DNA of 64,000 bases. It comes from JAWXUK01 sp044432725 (GTDB taxonomy: Bacteria; Bacillota; Clostridia; Oscillospirales; Oscillospiraceae). Made by a program: the position numbers and the translations under genes. The stretch is from positions 7,687 to 71,686 of the forward strand of contig JAWXUL010000013.1 in assembly GCA_044432725.1 (NCBI GenBank). The letters are read 5' to 3'. Under the pieces are notes generated by a model. That model saw only the letters and a list, made by a program, of their open reading frames with translations. It had not been told where the DNA came from and searched no databases. Numbering within the stretch: position 1 is the stretch's first letter; every line of letters starts with the position of its first letter. This document shows positions 26,201-35,025 of this stretch, in pieces.

Positions 26201-27064
26201 ATGAAAACAAGTTGGGGAAAAATAATCAAAGAATATACCATCATCGCCCTTGCTTCTTTGGTTTATGCCATTGGCTTTAACTGGTGTTTTGTACCAAACC
26301 ACCTCCCTTATGGTGGAATCACAGGGCTGATTCTCATTGCAGATTTTGTCTGGGGTGGCATCCCTGTGGGATCCATTTTAATTCTATGTAATATCCCAAT
26401 TTTCTTTCTAGGAGGAAAACTTTTAGGGAAAACCATGCTTTTTCGCAGCATCTTCGCCATGGTTGTCAGCTCAGCACTGATTGATGTGGTGGCTGCCACC
26501 TTCACCTTTGCACCCATGGACTCCATTCTGGCTTGTATCTATGGTGGTGTCACCATGGGCTTTTCCATGGGCGTTATTTTAACACAAAATGCCTCCACTG
26601 GGGGAACAGATTTGCTCTCTCGTGTCATTCGTTTAAAGCTTGGCTGGATTCCTGTGGGAAGAATGATGCTCTATATGGACATCTTTGTCATTGGTCTGTC
26701 TGCCCTCATCTTAAAAAATATGGACGCAGCCCTTTATGGCTTAGTTGCCATGTATATCACAGCCATTGCCATGGATTATGTCACCTTTGGTGTGGACAAA
26801 GCACAAGTAGCATATATCATCAGCGAAAACCATCAAGCAGTGGCAGAGGCATTGACCAAAAAACTAAATCGTGGGGTGACCCTCATCCCCTCTGTGGGAG
26901 TTTGGTCAGGAGAGCAACGTTATATGCTCATGTGTGCCTTTCGCCATCGTCAAATCGTGACTGTAAAGACTTTAGTCAATGAAACTGACCCCAACGCCTT
27001 TTTCATTTCTTGCCCCGCCCATGAAGTACTGGGCAGAGGCTTTCGCTTAAATCATAAAAGTTAA
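26201..27064 (+). CDS. YitT family membrane protein (DUF161/DUF2179)
   Basis: A 287-residue integral membrane protein with five or six hydrophobic segments: LASLVYAIGFNWCFVPNHLPYGGITGLI is the YitT signature, then repeats of the DUF161 type (MGFSMGVILTQNASTGGTDLLSRVIRLKLGW). The soluble C-terminus (about 205-287, YIISENHQAV to FFISCPAHEVLGRGF) is the DUF2179 domain. Transported substrate unknown. Start has AAAAGGAG. In line with the topoisomerase genes and the next lipoprotein, so probably one operon. Confidence 0.9.
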   Translation: MKTSWGKIIKEYTIIALASLVYAIGFNWCFVPNHLPYGGITGLILIADFVWGGIPVGSILILCNIPIFFLGGKLLGKTMLFRSIFAMVVSSALIDVVAATFTFAPMDSILACIYGGVTMGFSMGVILTQNASTGGTDLLSRVIRLKLGWIPVGRMMLYMDIFVIGLSALILKNMDAALYGLVAMYITAIAMDYVTFGVDKAQVAYIISENHQAVAEALTKKLNRGVTLIPSVGVWSGEQRYMLMCAFRHRQIVTVKTLVNETDPNAFFISCPAHEVLGRGFRLNHKS

Positions 27065-27077
27065 AGGAGGAAACGCC

Positions 27078-28193
27078 GTGAAAAAAATGATTCATCTTTT
27101 TTTGTCAGGGAGTTTCCTCCTTTTTTTTACGGGCTGTTCCATCTTTGTCCAAGACACCTATTCCACAGTCAGCACCCACATTGTGGCTCCTGTTGCCGAA
27201 GGGATGGGGCTGATTACCATTGAAAACTATCGTGAATTGGTCAATGCCATTACTTATTTTGTCAGCGAATATGACAGCACTGGACAGATTCGTCTTTCCG
27301 GCTATGAAAAAGAGAACGCAAGCACAGATATGGAAGAAGCCGTCACAGAAATATTAACGAAAACAGCCCTAGGGAGCTATGGTGTCTCTGCCATTACTTG
27401 GGACGTGAACAATATCATGTCCAATCTGGAAGCAGAAATCAACATTACTTATACCAAAGAAGAAGAAAATTTTCAATCAATTCAGAAAATCGATGGTACT
27501 TCTGCTATGGTGCGAAGTATTTCTCAAAGTATCGCCAGCTGTTCTCCTGAATTGGTTTTGCAAAACAGTTGGTCTAGTAGCAACCGCAACCAAATCTCCT
27601 CCCTCCTCCAACGAGCCATGACAGATTCTGTCACATCTCTGGTGGAGATTCCAGAAATCCACGTCAGCTTTCACCCCAAAGAAGGTCCTTGGCTCATCTT
27701 AGAACTACAGTTCACTTACGAAACCAGCGAGACGACCCTCCTACGGCGCCAAGAGCTTCTCACAGAGGCTTTGGATGAACAGGTAGGGGCTTTATGGTCA
27801 ATGGGGAGTATGGACGTGTTTCAGCTCATTTTAGGGCGACTTTCTGAACTTGCCAAATACAGTACCCAAGGTAACACCCCTTATGATATTCTTTTGTTAA
27901 AAAAAGGTAATAGTCAAGGCTTCGCCCTGACACTCCTTGCCTTTTGTCAAGAAATGGGTTTAGATGCCCTATTGGTAGAGGGCACCTTAAACGGCACCCC
28001 TCATTATTGGAACCAAATCACCCTAGAAACAGGGGAAGTTCATTATGTAGACGTAACCATCCCTCCCGATGAAATGGGCATATACCCCTATTTTGGTGAG
28101 GATTCTCTGGCAGCTTTGGGCTATCTCTGGGATCAATCCCTGTTCCCTACAGCAACAGAAATCGCCCCAGACGAGGAAAAAGCACCCTTCTGA
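27078..28193 (+). CDS. Lipoprotein with degenerate transglutaminase-like domain
   Basis: A 371-residue lipoprotein (GTG start after AAAGGAGG; lipobox FTGC, Cys20). Residues 50-230 contain a repeated helix-strand layout. The region about 262-330, YDILLLKKGNSQGFALTLLAFCQEMG then GTPHYWNQI and VHYVDVT, follows the transglutaminase-like order Cys-His-Asp, with His309 and Asp325 in place, but the catalytic Cys position is Ser279. It may be a non-catalytic binding protein at the cell surface. Operon with yitT (14-base gap) and ends at a clear terminator. Family assignment is by motif only. Confidence 0.7.
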   Translation: MKKMIHLFLSGSFLLFFTGCSIFVQDTYSTVSTHIVAPVAEGMGLITIENYRELVNAITYFVSEYDSTGQIRLSGYEKENASTDMEEAVTEILTKTALGSYGVSAITWDVNNIMSNLEAEINITYTKEEENFQSIQKIDGTSAMVRSISQSIASCSPELVLQNSWSSSNRNQISSLLQRAMTDSVTSLVEIPEIHVSFHPKEGPWLILELQFTYETSETTLLRRQELLTEALDEQVGALWSMGSMDVFQLILGRLSELAKYSTQGNTPYDILLLKKGNSQGFALTLLAFCQEMGLDALLVEGTLNGTPHYWNQITLETGEVHYVDVTIPPDEMGIYPYFGEDSLAALGYLWDQSLFPTATEIAPDEEKAPF

Positions 28194-28213
28194 AGATAGA
28201 AGGGTGCTTTTTT
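28178..28213 (+). terminator. Terminator of the topoisomerase-yitT-lipoprotein operon
   Basis: AAAAGCACCCTTC and GAAGGGTGCTTTT with an 8-base loop and a T-run; the 5' arm overlaps the lipoprotein stop. Confidence 0.9.
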
Positions 28214-28321
28214 ATGATCCTGTCACCAAAGCTTATTGCCCCTAAGAGCAGTTCTTTTTGCAGAGAAGGAACATAGCGGTGAAAAATAACAGCAATCCAG
28301 AAAAGGCAAAAGAACAAATAA

Positions 28322-28352
28322 AAAAAGAGTAGGTATAAAACCTACTCTTTTT
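28322..28352 (-). terminator. Terminator of the tRNA-Met-Glu-Val operon
   Basis: AAAAAGAGTAGG pairs with CCTACTCTTTTT, 7-base loop, just after tRNA-Val on the minus strand. The bases 28214-28321 hold nothing else I can recognise. Confidence 0.88.
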
Positions 28353-28357
28353 AAACA

Positions 28358-28433
28358 TGGTAGAGACAACAGAACTTGAATCTGTGACCTCTCGCGTGTG
28401 AAGCGAGCGCTCTACCAGCTGAGCTATGCCTCC
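28358..28433 (-). tRNA. tRNA-Val (anticodon CAC)
   Basis: A 76-nt cloverleaf with encoded CCA: acceptor GGAGGCA with UGUCUCU (two G-U pairs), D-arm AGCTCAGCTGGTAGAGC, anticodon arm CTCGC-TTCACAC-GCGAG, T-arm ACAGA-TTCAAGT-TCTGT. Reads GUG. Confidence 0.93.
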
Positions 28434-28453
28434 ACATGAAGCCATAAATGGCT

Positions 28454-28528
28454 TGGTGACCCGTACGAGAATCGAACTCGTGATTCCGCCGTGAAAGGGC
28501 GGTGTCTTGACCTCTTGACCAACGGGCC
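28454..28528 (-). tRNA. tRNA-Glu (anticodon TTC)
   Basis: A 75-nt cloverleaf with CCA: acceptor GGCCCGT/ACGGGTC, anticodon arm CCGCC-CTTTCAC-GGCGG, T-loop TTCGATT. Reads GAA and GAG. Confidence 0.95.
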
Positions 28529-28589
28529 GTATAAGTGATATCATAGGGGGAACAGCTCCCCCTGTGATAAGGAACCCTTGGGGGAAATT

Positions 28590-28666
28590 TGGTAGCGGTG
28601 ACAGGGATTGAACCAGTGACCTCCCGGGTATGAACCGAGCGCTCTAGCCAGCTGAGCTACACCGCC
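28590..28666 (-). tRNA. tRNA-Met, elongator (anticodon CAT)
   Basis: A 77-nt cloverleaf with CCA: acceptor GGCGGTG/CACCGCT, anticodon arm CTCGG-TTCATAC-CCGGG. It is very like the Bacillus elongator tRNA-Met (GGCGGTGTAGCTCAGCTGG) and lacks initiator features. First of the three-tRNA operon. Confidence 0.93.
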
Positions 28667-28750
28667 ATCTCTCGCCACAAAGGGGCTTACTTTTGAGTGT
28701 CATCTTTCTCTGTCTGGTGAAAAAGATGTTATACACTAGAAGCAAGATTT

Positions 28751-28779
28751 ATTATATCTCAAGAGAAAGCAAAAGTCAA
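28751..28779 (-). promoter_or_regulatory. Promoter of the tRNA-Met-Glu-Val operon
   Basis: Minus strand TTGACT, 17 bases, TATAAT. Confidence 0.8.
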
Positions 28780-28854
28780 CACTTTTTTAAAAAAAAAATA
28801 AAAAAATTTTATTTCCCTTGAAAAGTTGTCGAAACATGATGTTTTGCTGGTTTT

Positions 28855-29361
28855 CTACCAAAAAATCACAGTGTTTGATTTCAGGCTTTTGGGCACATTG
28901 ATGATTCTTTGATTTTCGCTCCCACGAAATCGCAAAGAAATATTTTTCTTTTCCTCTAAAAAAAGTCCGTCCACCAAAATATCTACGTAAGAAAGGATAG
29001 CTTTTCCATTTTCTCCCAAGGAGCCAGAAAGGATTTCTTCGTACTCATACCCTGTATAACACCAAATGTCTTTTTCTGGAAAACGCTCCTTTGCTTCACA
29101 AAGGAAGGACAGAACCTCTTCTTGATTTTCAGGGGCAAGAGGCTCCCCTCCCAAAAGAGAAAGACCACGTAAATAGCTCTCTCCTAATTTCGACAAGATT
29201 TTTTCACGGATCTCTGGGGTGAACTCTTCCCCTGCCTGAAAGTCCCATGCCTCTTGATTAAAGCAACCAGCACAAGCATGGGGGCAACCTGACACAAAGA
29301 GTGTCAGGCGAATCCCCACGCCGTTGGCTGTATCTGTCCATTTGATACCACTGTAATACAT
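28855..29361 (-). CDS. nrdG: Anaerobic ribonucleoside-triphosphate reductase activating protein
   Basis: A 168-residue radical SAM enzyme that makes the glycyl radical on NrdD. The iron-sulfur motif is SGCPHACAGCFNQEAW (Cys26, Cys30, Cys33: CxxxCxxC), followed by GLSLLGGEPLAPEN (SAM-binding GGEP) and IWCYTGYEYEEI. Length is normal. Start has a GGGAGA site, 12 bases after the nrdD stop, so both are expressed together under the nrdD promoter. Confidence 0.95.
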   Translation of the reverse strand: MYYSGIKWTDTANGVGIRLTLFVSGCPHACAGCFNQEAWDFQAGEEFTPEIREKILSKLGESYLRGLSLLGGEPLAPENQEEVLSFLCEAKERFPEKDIWCYTGYEYEEILSGSLGENGKAILSYVDILVDGLFLEEKKNISLRFRGSENQRIINVPKSLKSNTVIFW

Positions 29362-29373
29362 GGAAACATCTCC

Positions 29374-31524
29374 CTATACGTGAAGCACTCTGGAGGAAAT
29401 CTCTTTTGTTTTTCCTTCATTCCAGTAATTTTCTCCCAAGTACCCACAAGTACGACGAGTCACATTCATTTTGTTACGGTCTTTGTTCCCACAACTGGGG
29501 CATTCCCATTGGAACTCCTCGTTCACTTCAATCTCTCCATCATATTCACAAATATGACAGTAATCGCTTTTGGTGTTAAACTCTGCATATTGAATGTTGT
29601 CATAAATGAATTTCACCATATCTTCCAGTGCTTCTAAGTTATGACGCATATTAGGGATTTCTGCATAAGAAATACAGCCCCCTGTGCTGACAGTTTGGAA
29701 TTGTGATTCGAAAATAAACTTATCAAAGGCGTTGATTGGCTCACGAACGTCCACATGATAGCTGTTGGTATAGTAACCCTTGTCCGTAATGTCAGGGATT
29801 GAACCAAAGCGCTCTTTATCAATACGAGCAAAACGATAGCAAAGAGATTCTGCAGGAGTGCCATAAAGGCCAAAGCCGATATTGGTTTCTTCTTTCCACA
29901 GCTGCACAGCTCCACTCAGACGTGCCATTACCTTTTGAGCAAAGAGTTCACCCTCTTCAGTGGTATGGCTCTCCCCTGTGATCAGCTTGGTCAGCTCGTA
30001 AATCCCAATATACCCTAATGAAATAGAGGAATAACCACCAGTAAGATATTTATCAATGGTTTCTCCCTTTTTCAAGCGAGCAATGGCTCCATATTGCCAG
30101 TGGACAGGGGAAATATCCGAGCGAATCCCCTTCAGTGCTTCGTGGCGACGCAGCAAGGCAACCTTGCACAAGGCAAGACGCTCTTCTAATAAATTCCAGA
30201 AAAATCCTTCTTTATCCTCTGGTGCTTCTCTGGAGGCGATGATGCCAATTTGTGGCAGATTCAAGCTGACCACACCTTGATTAAAGCGACCTTCGAACTG
30301 ATATCCCCCTTTTTCATTTTTCCAAGGAGACAAAAAGGAACGACAGCCCATAGGAGAAAAGACATTACCTTCGTAATGCTCACGCATTTTCTTGGCAGAA
30401 ATATAGTCAGGATACATTCTTTTGGCAGAACATTGCACAGCTAGACGGGTGATATAATCGTAATCTCCCCCTTTTAATGCGTTATGCTCATCCAGTGCAT
30501 AGACCAGTTTAGGGAAGGCAGGGGTGACAAAAACCCCTTCTTCATTTTTTATGCCCTCTAAGCGTTGTCTCAGAACTTCTTCGATAATCATGGCATTTTC
30601 TTTAATGTAAGGATCTCCCTCACGAAGGTTCAGAAACAATGTGACAAAGGGTGATTGACCATTGGTGGTCATTAGGGTATTGATTTGATATTGGATGGTT
30701 TGTACCCCGGATTTCAGCTCATCTCGCACTCGGTCATTGACCATACGGTCCATAATATCTTCTGGAATTTGCCCTGCACATTGATAATGGACAGTTTTAC
30801 GGATTTTGTCCCGTGAACGGCGAAGGTATTTCCCTAAATGGCACAAATCCACGGACTGACCTCCGTATTGATTGGAAGCAACACAAGCAATGATTTGTGT
30901 CATGACGGTACAAGCCACTTGAAAGCTTTTGGGAGATTCAATCAGCTTACCATTCATCACTGTCCCATTATCAAGCATATCCCCCATATTAATCAAACAG
31001 CAGTTGAAAATAGGTTGAATGAAATAATCTGCATCATGGAAATGAAAAATCCCCAAATCATGTGCTTCAGTGATGTGGTCCTTTAACAAACGGCGACGTG
31101 TCAGGTCACGACTGGTTTCCCCTGCGATGTAGTCCCGTTGTGTGGCAGCAATGGCTGTATTTTTGTTAGAGTTTTCCTCTTGCAGCTCTGTATTTTCGTT
31201 GCGCAAAAGAGCTAAAATTGCCTCGTCTGTGGTATTGGTCTCACGCACCAAGCCTTGTTGATAACGATAAATAATATAAGCTTTGGCAAGGACAAATTTT
31301 CCAGCTCGTTGCAAACCAAGCTCTACCATATCTTGTATTTCTTCTACTTTCATCTCAGAACGACCTTGGGCTTCGATGCTCTGGACTAAAAGTTCCATCT
31401 CTTCTTGAGAAATCTGTTCTTCTTTTGGAATACCACTATTGATATTGGCTTTTTGGATCGCAGCTAAAATCTTTTCTCTGCAATACGTCACCATGACTAG
31501 GTCTCTCTTTTGTACTTTATCCAT
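29374..31524 (-). CDS. nrdD: Anaerobic ribonucleoside-triphosphate reductase
   Basis: Reduces ribonucleotides to deoxyribonucleotides without oxygen, 716 residues. It has an N-terminal ATP-cone (about 10-100, allosteric control), the barrel with GQSVDLCHLGKYLRRSR and MGCRSFLSPW, a zinc site near the C-terminus (CHICEYDG then CPSCGN), and the glycyl-radical motif RRTCGYLGENYW about 20 residues before the end. Start has AAAGGAG. Followed by nrdG. The promoter carries two NrdR-like boxes. Confidence 0.96.
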   Translation of the reverse strand: MDKVQKRDLVMVTYCREKILAAIQKANINSGIPKEEQISQEEMELLVQSIEAQGRSEMKVEEIQDMVELGLQRAGKFVLAKAYIIYRYQQGLVRETNTTDEAILALLRNENTELQEENSNKNTAIAATQRDYIAGETSRDLTRRRLLKDHITEAHDLGIFHFHDADYFIQPIFNCCLINMGDMLDNGTVMNGKLIESPKSFQVACTVMTQIIACVASNQYGGQSVDLCHLGKYLRRSRDKIRKTVHYQCAGQIPEDIMDRMVNDRVRDELKSGVQTIQYQINTLMTTNGQSPFVTLFLNLREGDPYIKENAMIIEEVLRQRLEGIKNEEGVFVTPAFPKLVYALDEHNALKGGDYDYITRLAVQCSAKRMYPDYISAKKMREHYEGNVFSPMGCRSFLSPWKNEKGGYQFEGRFNQGVVSLNLPQIGIIASREAPEDKEGFFWNLLEERLALCKVALLRRHEALKGIRSDISPVHWQYGAIARLKKGETIDKYLTGGYSSISLGYIGIYELTKLITGESHTTEEGELFAQKVMARLSGAVQLWKEETNIGFGLYGTPAESLCYRFARIDKERFGSIPDITDKGYYTNSYHVDVREPINAFDKFIFESQFQTVSTGGCISYAEIPNMRHNLEALEDMVKFIYDNIQYAEFNTKSDYCHICEYDGEIEVNEEFQWECPSCGNKDRNKMNVTRRTCGYLGENYWNEGKTKEISSRVLHV

Positions 31525-31631
31525 ACTTATACTCCTTTAGTTCTTTGCCCTCTGGAAAAAGAAGGCATGGTTAGGTTTTTTATGCTTATTCTGTGGCAAT
31601 TTTTCATGCCTTCTCTTTTCTAACTAGGCTT

Positions 31632-31660
31632 AGTATACCACATCTCTTTTTCTTTGTCTA
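31632..31660 (-). promoter_or_regulatory. Promoter of nrdD-nrdG
   Basis: Minus strand TAGACA, 17 bases, TATACT. The downstream NrdR-like box (31658-31673) touches the -35. Confidence 0.6.
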
Positions 31661-31673
31661 CTAGATATTGTGC
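31658..31673 (-). promoter_or_regulatory. NrdR-like box 1
   Basis: CTACTAGATATTGTGC on the plus strand, close to the NrdR consensus ACACWATATATWGTGT. Overlaps the -35 of nrdD. Confidence 0.6.
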
Positions 31674-31698
31674 TGGGAGTGAAAAAATCTTTCTACAA

Positions 31699-31714
31699 GC
31701 ACTAGATATAATTT
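31699..31714 (-). promoter_or_regulatory. NrdR-like box 2
   Basis: GCACTAGATATAATTT on the plus strand; it shares ACTAGATAT with box 1, 41 bp apart, i.e. about four helical turns, as expected for paired NrdR sites. nrdR itself is not in the window. Confidence 0.55.
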
Positions 31715-31780
31715 TTGTGATGATTTCCTCTCATTTCCTCTCAATTACGAAATCTTTTTTCAAAAATAAACAGAAGACCA

Positions 31781-31809
31781 TTGCACAAAAAATTTTTTTG
31801 TGATATACT
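31781..31809 (+). promoter_or_regulatory. Promoter of mnmA
   Basis: TTGCAC, 17 bases, TATACT. The leader of about 215 nt (31816-32031) contains AATCCC...GGGGATT pairing near 31910-31931 and no T-box or other motif I can name. Confidence 0.6.
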
Positions 31810-32031
31810 AAGAAAAAATTTCAGCATTTTAACCAAAAATCCCAAAAGTGAAATCGGAAGGGATTCCCCCAAAACCCTGTCCCATCAATTTTCGAGTATA
31901 AGGAACTAAATCCCTTTCATTTCAGGGGATTCTTGGTAGATTTGCAAGAAATGACAAGAAATAAGCGAATCTTTGACAAATCATTCACAAGGTTTCTCAA
32001 AGAGACCTAGTAATAAAAAAGGATTATCAGT

Positions 32032-33087
32032 ATGAATCACAATAAAACCATTGCCATAGGCATGAGTGGTGGGGTGGATAGCTCGGTCACTGCCTATCTA
32101 CTGCAAAAAGCAGGACACAATATCTTGGGTATCACCTTTTCTTTCTTTGCCCCCTGTGGTGGGGTGGACAATCAAAAAGAAGCAAAAGCAGTGGCTGATA
32201 TGTTGGGTGTGCCCCATCACAGCCATGACCTCTCCCAAACCTTTTGGGAAAAAGTGATCGACCCCTTTGTATTGGCTTACAGCAAAGGACAAACCCCAAA
32301 CCCTTGTTACCTTTGTAACGCCGGAGTAAAATTTTCGCCCCAAGGCTTGGGCGACACAGGTGCCACCCACTTTGCCACAGGGCATTACGCAAAAGTCACC
32401 TATGACGCTGGCTCAGACCGTTACCTCTTACAAAAAGGAAAGCATTTGCCCAAAGATCAAAGTTATTTTCTGGCTGGTCTTTCCCAAGAACAATTAAAAT
32501 CTGCCTTCTTCCCATTAGGGAATTTTTCCAAAGAGCAGGTGCGAGAAATGGCACAAGAAGCCAAGCTTCCCACAGCCACAAGAAAAGATTCCCAAGACAT
32601 TTGCTTTATCCCCGATGGTGATTATGTAAACTTTATTCAAAAGCAAACGAAAAAATCCTATCCAAAAGGAAAGTTTTTAAGTGTATCTGGGGAAAACCTA
32701 GGAGAGCATCAAGGGATTATCTCTTACACCGTGGGTCAAAGACGTGGCTTAGGGGTCTCTTGGACTGAAAAACTGTATGTCAAAGAAGTTTGCCCCAAAC
32801 AGAATGCAGTGGTTCTTGCCACAGACAAAGAACTCTATGCCGATACTCTTTATGCCAGAAATCTGAATTTCATTGCCACCGACCATTTTTCAGGGGCAGT
32901 GGCTTGTGAAGGAAAAATCCGATCTCGCCACCAAGGAGAAGCCGCCACAGTAGAGCAAATAGAAGAAGATTTGCTGAAAATAACTTTTAAACAGCCACAA
33001 CGTGCCCTGACCCCAGGACAGGCTGTGGTTCTTTATGACGGAGAGACCGTTCTTGCCAGTGGAGAAATCCAATTATCCCAAGAATAA
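32032..33087 (+). CDS. mnmA: tRNA-specific 2-thiouridylase MnmA
   Basis: Adds sulfur to U34 of tRNA-Lys, -Glu and -Gln. The 351-residue protein has the PP-loop GMSGGVDSSVTAYLL (10-24), GQTPNPCYLCNAG with catalytic Cys92, GHYAKV, the second cysteine in RKDSQDICFIPDGDY (Cys191) and the C-terminal IISYTVGQRRGLGVSW and LTPGQAVVLYDGETVLASG blocks. The region after the PP-loop (FFAPCGGVDNQKEAKAVADMLGVPHH) is shorter than in the E. coli protein, a form seen in Clostridia. Start has AAAAGGAT. Probably monocistronic. Confidence 0.93.
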   Translation: MNHNKTIAIGMSGGVDSSVTAYLLQKAGHNILGITFSFFAPCGGVDNQKEAKAVADMLGVPHHSHDLSQTFWEKVIDPFVLAYSKGQTPNPCYLCNAGVKFSPQGLGDTGATHFATGHYAKVTYDAGSDRYLLQKGKHLPKDQSYFLAGLSQEQLKSAFFPLGNFSKEQVREMAQEAKLPTATRKDSQDICFIPDGDYVNFIQKQTKKSYPKGKFLSVSGENLGEHQGIISYTVGQRRGLGVSWTEKLYVKEVCPKQNAVVLATDKELYADTLYARNLNFIATDHFSGAVACEGKIRSRHQGEAATVEQIEEDLLKITFKQPQRALTPGQAVVLYDGETVLASGEIQLSQE

Positions 33088-33184
33088 ATTTTTAAGATTG
33101 ACTTTCAGGTTGACTTAAAGTTATTGTGTTACACTCATCAAAGTAAAATCATAGATACTATATATTAGAAAAGAGGACTTCCAA

Positions 33185-34837
33185 ATGGATCAGTCAAACG
33201 TCATCGAGCTATTCTCAGGTCTTGCCCTATTCCTGTATGGTATGCATTTAATGAGCTCTGGGCTGGAATCAGCCGCAGGGGAAAGGCTGAAAAACCTTTT
33301 AGAAAAATACACTCGCAATCGCTTTATGGCATTGTTCCTAGGGGCAGGCATCACAGCGCTGGTCCAATCTTCCTCTGCCACCACAGTGATGGTCATCGGA
33401 TTTGTCAACTCTGGCATGATGACCCTTGCCTCGGCTGTTTGGGTCATCATGGGTGCCAATGTAGGGACCACTGTGACAGGACTGCTCATCACCTTAAAAG
33501 TGGGAGACCTCATGCCTTGGCTCATTATCATCGGGGTTTTGATGACTCTTTTCTTTCAAAACGCCAAAGGAAAGCATACCGGTCAAATCCTCATTGGCTT
33601 AGGGCTGTTGTTCATGGGAATGGCGAATATGTCCGATGCCATGAGTCCTTTGCGTGATTCTCAGGAATTTATTTCCCTGATGACTTATTTCTCTAACCCA
33701 GTCCTTGGGATTTTGGCAGGTGCTCTTTTTACAGCAGCCATCCAATCTTCCTCTGCTTCCATCGGTATTTTGCAAGGGCTTGCTGCCAGTGGTGTCATCA
33801 CCTTGGATCAAGCCATCTTTGTCCTATTTGGACAAAATATAGGTACCTGTATCACGGCTTTGATGGCTTGTATTGGTTTAAATCGTAATGCAAAACGTGT
33901 CACAGCCGTCCATCTTATGTTTAACATCATCGGTACCCTGATCTTTACCATCATCACCCTCCTGTGCCCCTTTACAGACTTTATGGAGTCGCTGACACCA
34001 GGCAATGTACAAACACAAATCGCCAACACCCACGTGGTCTTTAATATTGTAACGACATTAATGCTCTTTCCCTTTGGTGCTTACATGGCACAGCTTGCCA
34101 AAAAAATCATCCACAAAACAGGAGAAGAAGACGAAATCACTGTGCCCCACGTAGAATTTCTCACCCTAGGACATACTACAAGCAAAGAAGGCGGTCTTGG
34201 TTCTAGTGCCATTTACGGCAACCAGTTGCGGCAAGAATTACAGCGAATGATGACCATGGCAAAGGAAAATGTACAGCTTTCCTTTAAAAACGTTCTCCTA
34301 GGGGAGGATAAATATCACGAACAAGTGGTGCAAACAGAGGCGTATATCGACTATCTCAACAAAGAAATTTCCACCTTTATCGGAAAAGTCATCGCCACAG
34401 AAAACAACGAATCCTCTGCAGAAACCGTCAGTTCTCTGTTCACCATCACAGGGAACATTGAACGGATTGGGGACCATGCAAACAATATCAGCGACTATAG
34501 TACCACCATGAAGAAAAGAAGTATCAAATTTTCTGAAGCAGCCACTGTAGAAATCGAACAAATGCGAGACATCAGCATTGAAGGCATCGATAAATTGCAA
34601 GAGCACAGCGTGGCTGATATCCAGTGGCTGACGAAAGTCGCTGCCTTGGAACAAAAAATCGACGATATGACAGCACAATTCCGAAAAAACCATCTACGTC
34701 GTATGCGAGACGGTATTTGTCACGGAGAAGAAGCCATTCTCTTTGCAGAACTTCTCACAGACTTTGAACGGGTAGGAGACCATATTCTAAATATCGCAGA
34801 AGAATATACAGCCATCCAAACAAGGGTTTATGGTTAA
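33185..34837 (+). CDS. Na/Pi cotransporter family protein with C-terminal PhoU-like domain
   Basis: A 550-residue membrane protein of the NptA type. Two inverted repeats each with the QSSSA signature (TALVQSSSATTVMVIGFVNSG at about 60 and TAAIQSSSASIGILQGL at about 185) and GANVGTT/GQNIGTC pairs; about nine membrane helices up to residue 310. The last 200 residues are helical and PhoU-like (IERIGDHANNISDYS, DFERVGDHILNIAEEY). Imports phosphate with sodium or signals phosphate state; not shown here. Start has AGAGGA. Confidence 0.92.
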   Translation: MDQSNVIELFSGLALFLYGMHLMSSGLESAAGERLKNLLEKYTRNRFMALFLGAGITALVQSSSATTVMVIGFVNSGMMTLASAVWVIMGANVGTTVTGLLITLKVGDLMPWLIIIGVLMTLFFQNAKGKHTGQILIGLGLLFMGMANMSDAMSPLRDSQEFISLMTYFSNPVLGILAGALFTAAIQSSSASIGILQGLAASGVITLDQAIFVLFGQNIGTCITALMACIGLNRNAKRVTAVHLMFNIIGTLIFTIITLLCPFTDFMESLTPGNVQTQIANTHVVFNIVTTLMLFPFGAYMAQLAKKIIHKTGEEDEITVPHVEFLTLGHTTSKEGGLGSSAIYGNQLRQELQRMMTMAKENVQLSFKNVLLGEDKYHEQVVQTEAYIDYLNKEISTFIGKVIATENNESSAETVSSLFTITGNIERIGDHANNISDYSTTMKKRSIKFSEAATVEIEQMRDISIEGIDKLQEHSVADIQWLTKVAALEQKIDDMTAQFRKNHLRRMRDGICHGEEAILFAELLTDFERVGDHILNIAEEYTAIQTRVYG

Positions 34838-34898
34838 CCTTCTCTCGCAAAGCTTGGGAAAATCTTGGTGGATTTCCAAAGGTCCCCGAAATTCCCTC

Positions 34899-34927
34899 TT
34901 GCTTTTATTTCAGAATAATGCTATAAT
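34899..34927 (+). promoter_or_regulatory. Promoter of glyS
   Basis: TTGCTT, 17 bases, TATAAT, about 100 bases upstream of glyS. Confidence 0.65.
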
Positions 34928-34956
34928 ACATGGGACACAGTCAATGAACAAAGTTG

Positions 34957-34999
34957 GATAAAAGGGGAGCATTTTGCTACCCTTTTATCTTGCTTTTTT
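34957..34999 (+). terminator. Terminator hairpin inside the glyS leader
   Basis: GATAAAAGGG pairs with CCCTTTTATC (10 bp perfect), inner AGC/GCT pairs, then TTGCTTTTTT. It sits between the glyS promoter and the gene, so it is a candidate attenuator. No T-box motif was found. Confidence 0.75.
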
Positions 35000-35025
35000 C
35001 TAAGCAATGAAAAGGAGACAAGATA

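Noticed and set aside
28242..28544. 100-codon minus-strand frame
   Set aside because: It runs through tRNA-Val and tRNA-Glu; not a protein gene.
34838..35025. T-box riboswitch before glyS
   Set aside because: The conserved T-box sequence and specifier stem are absent and the leader is too short.
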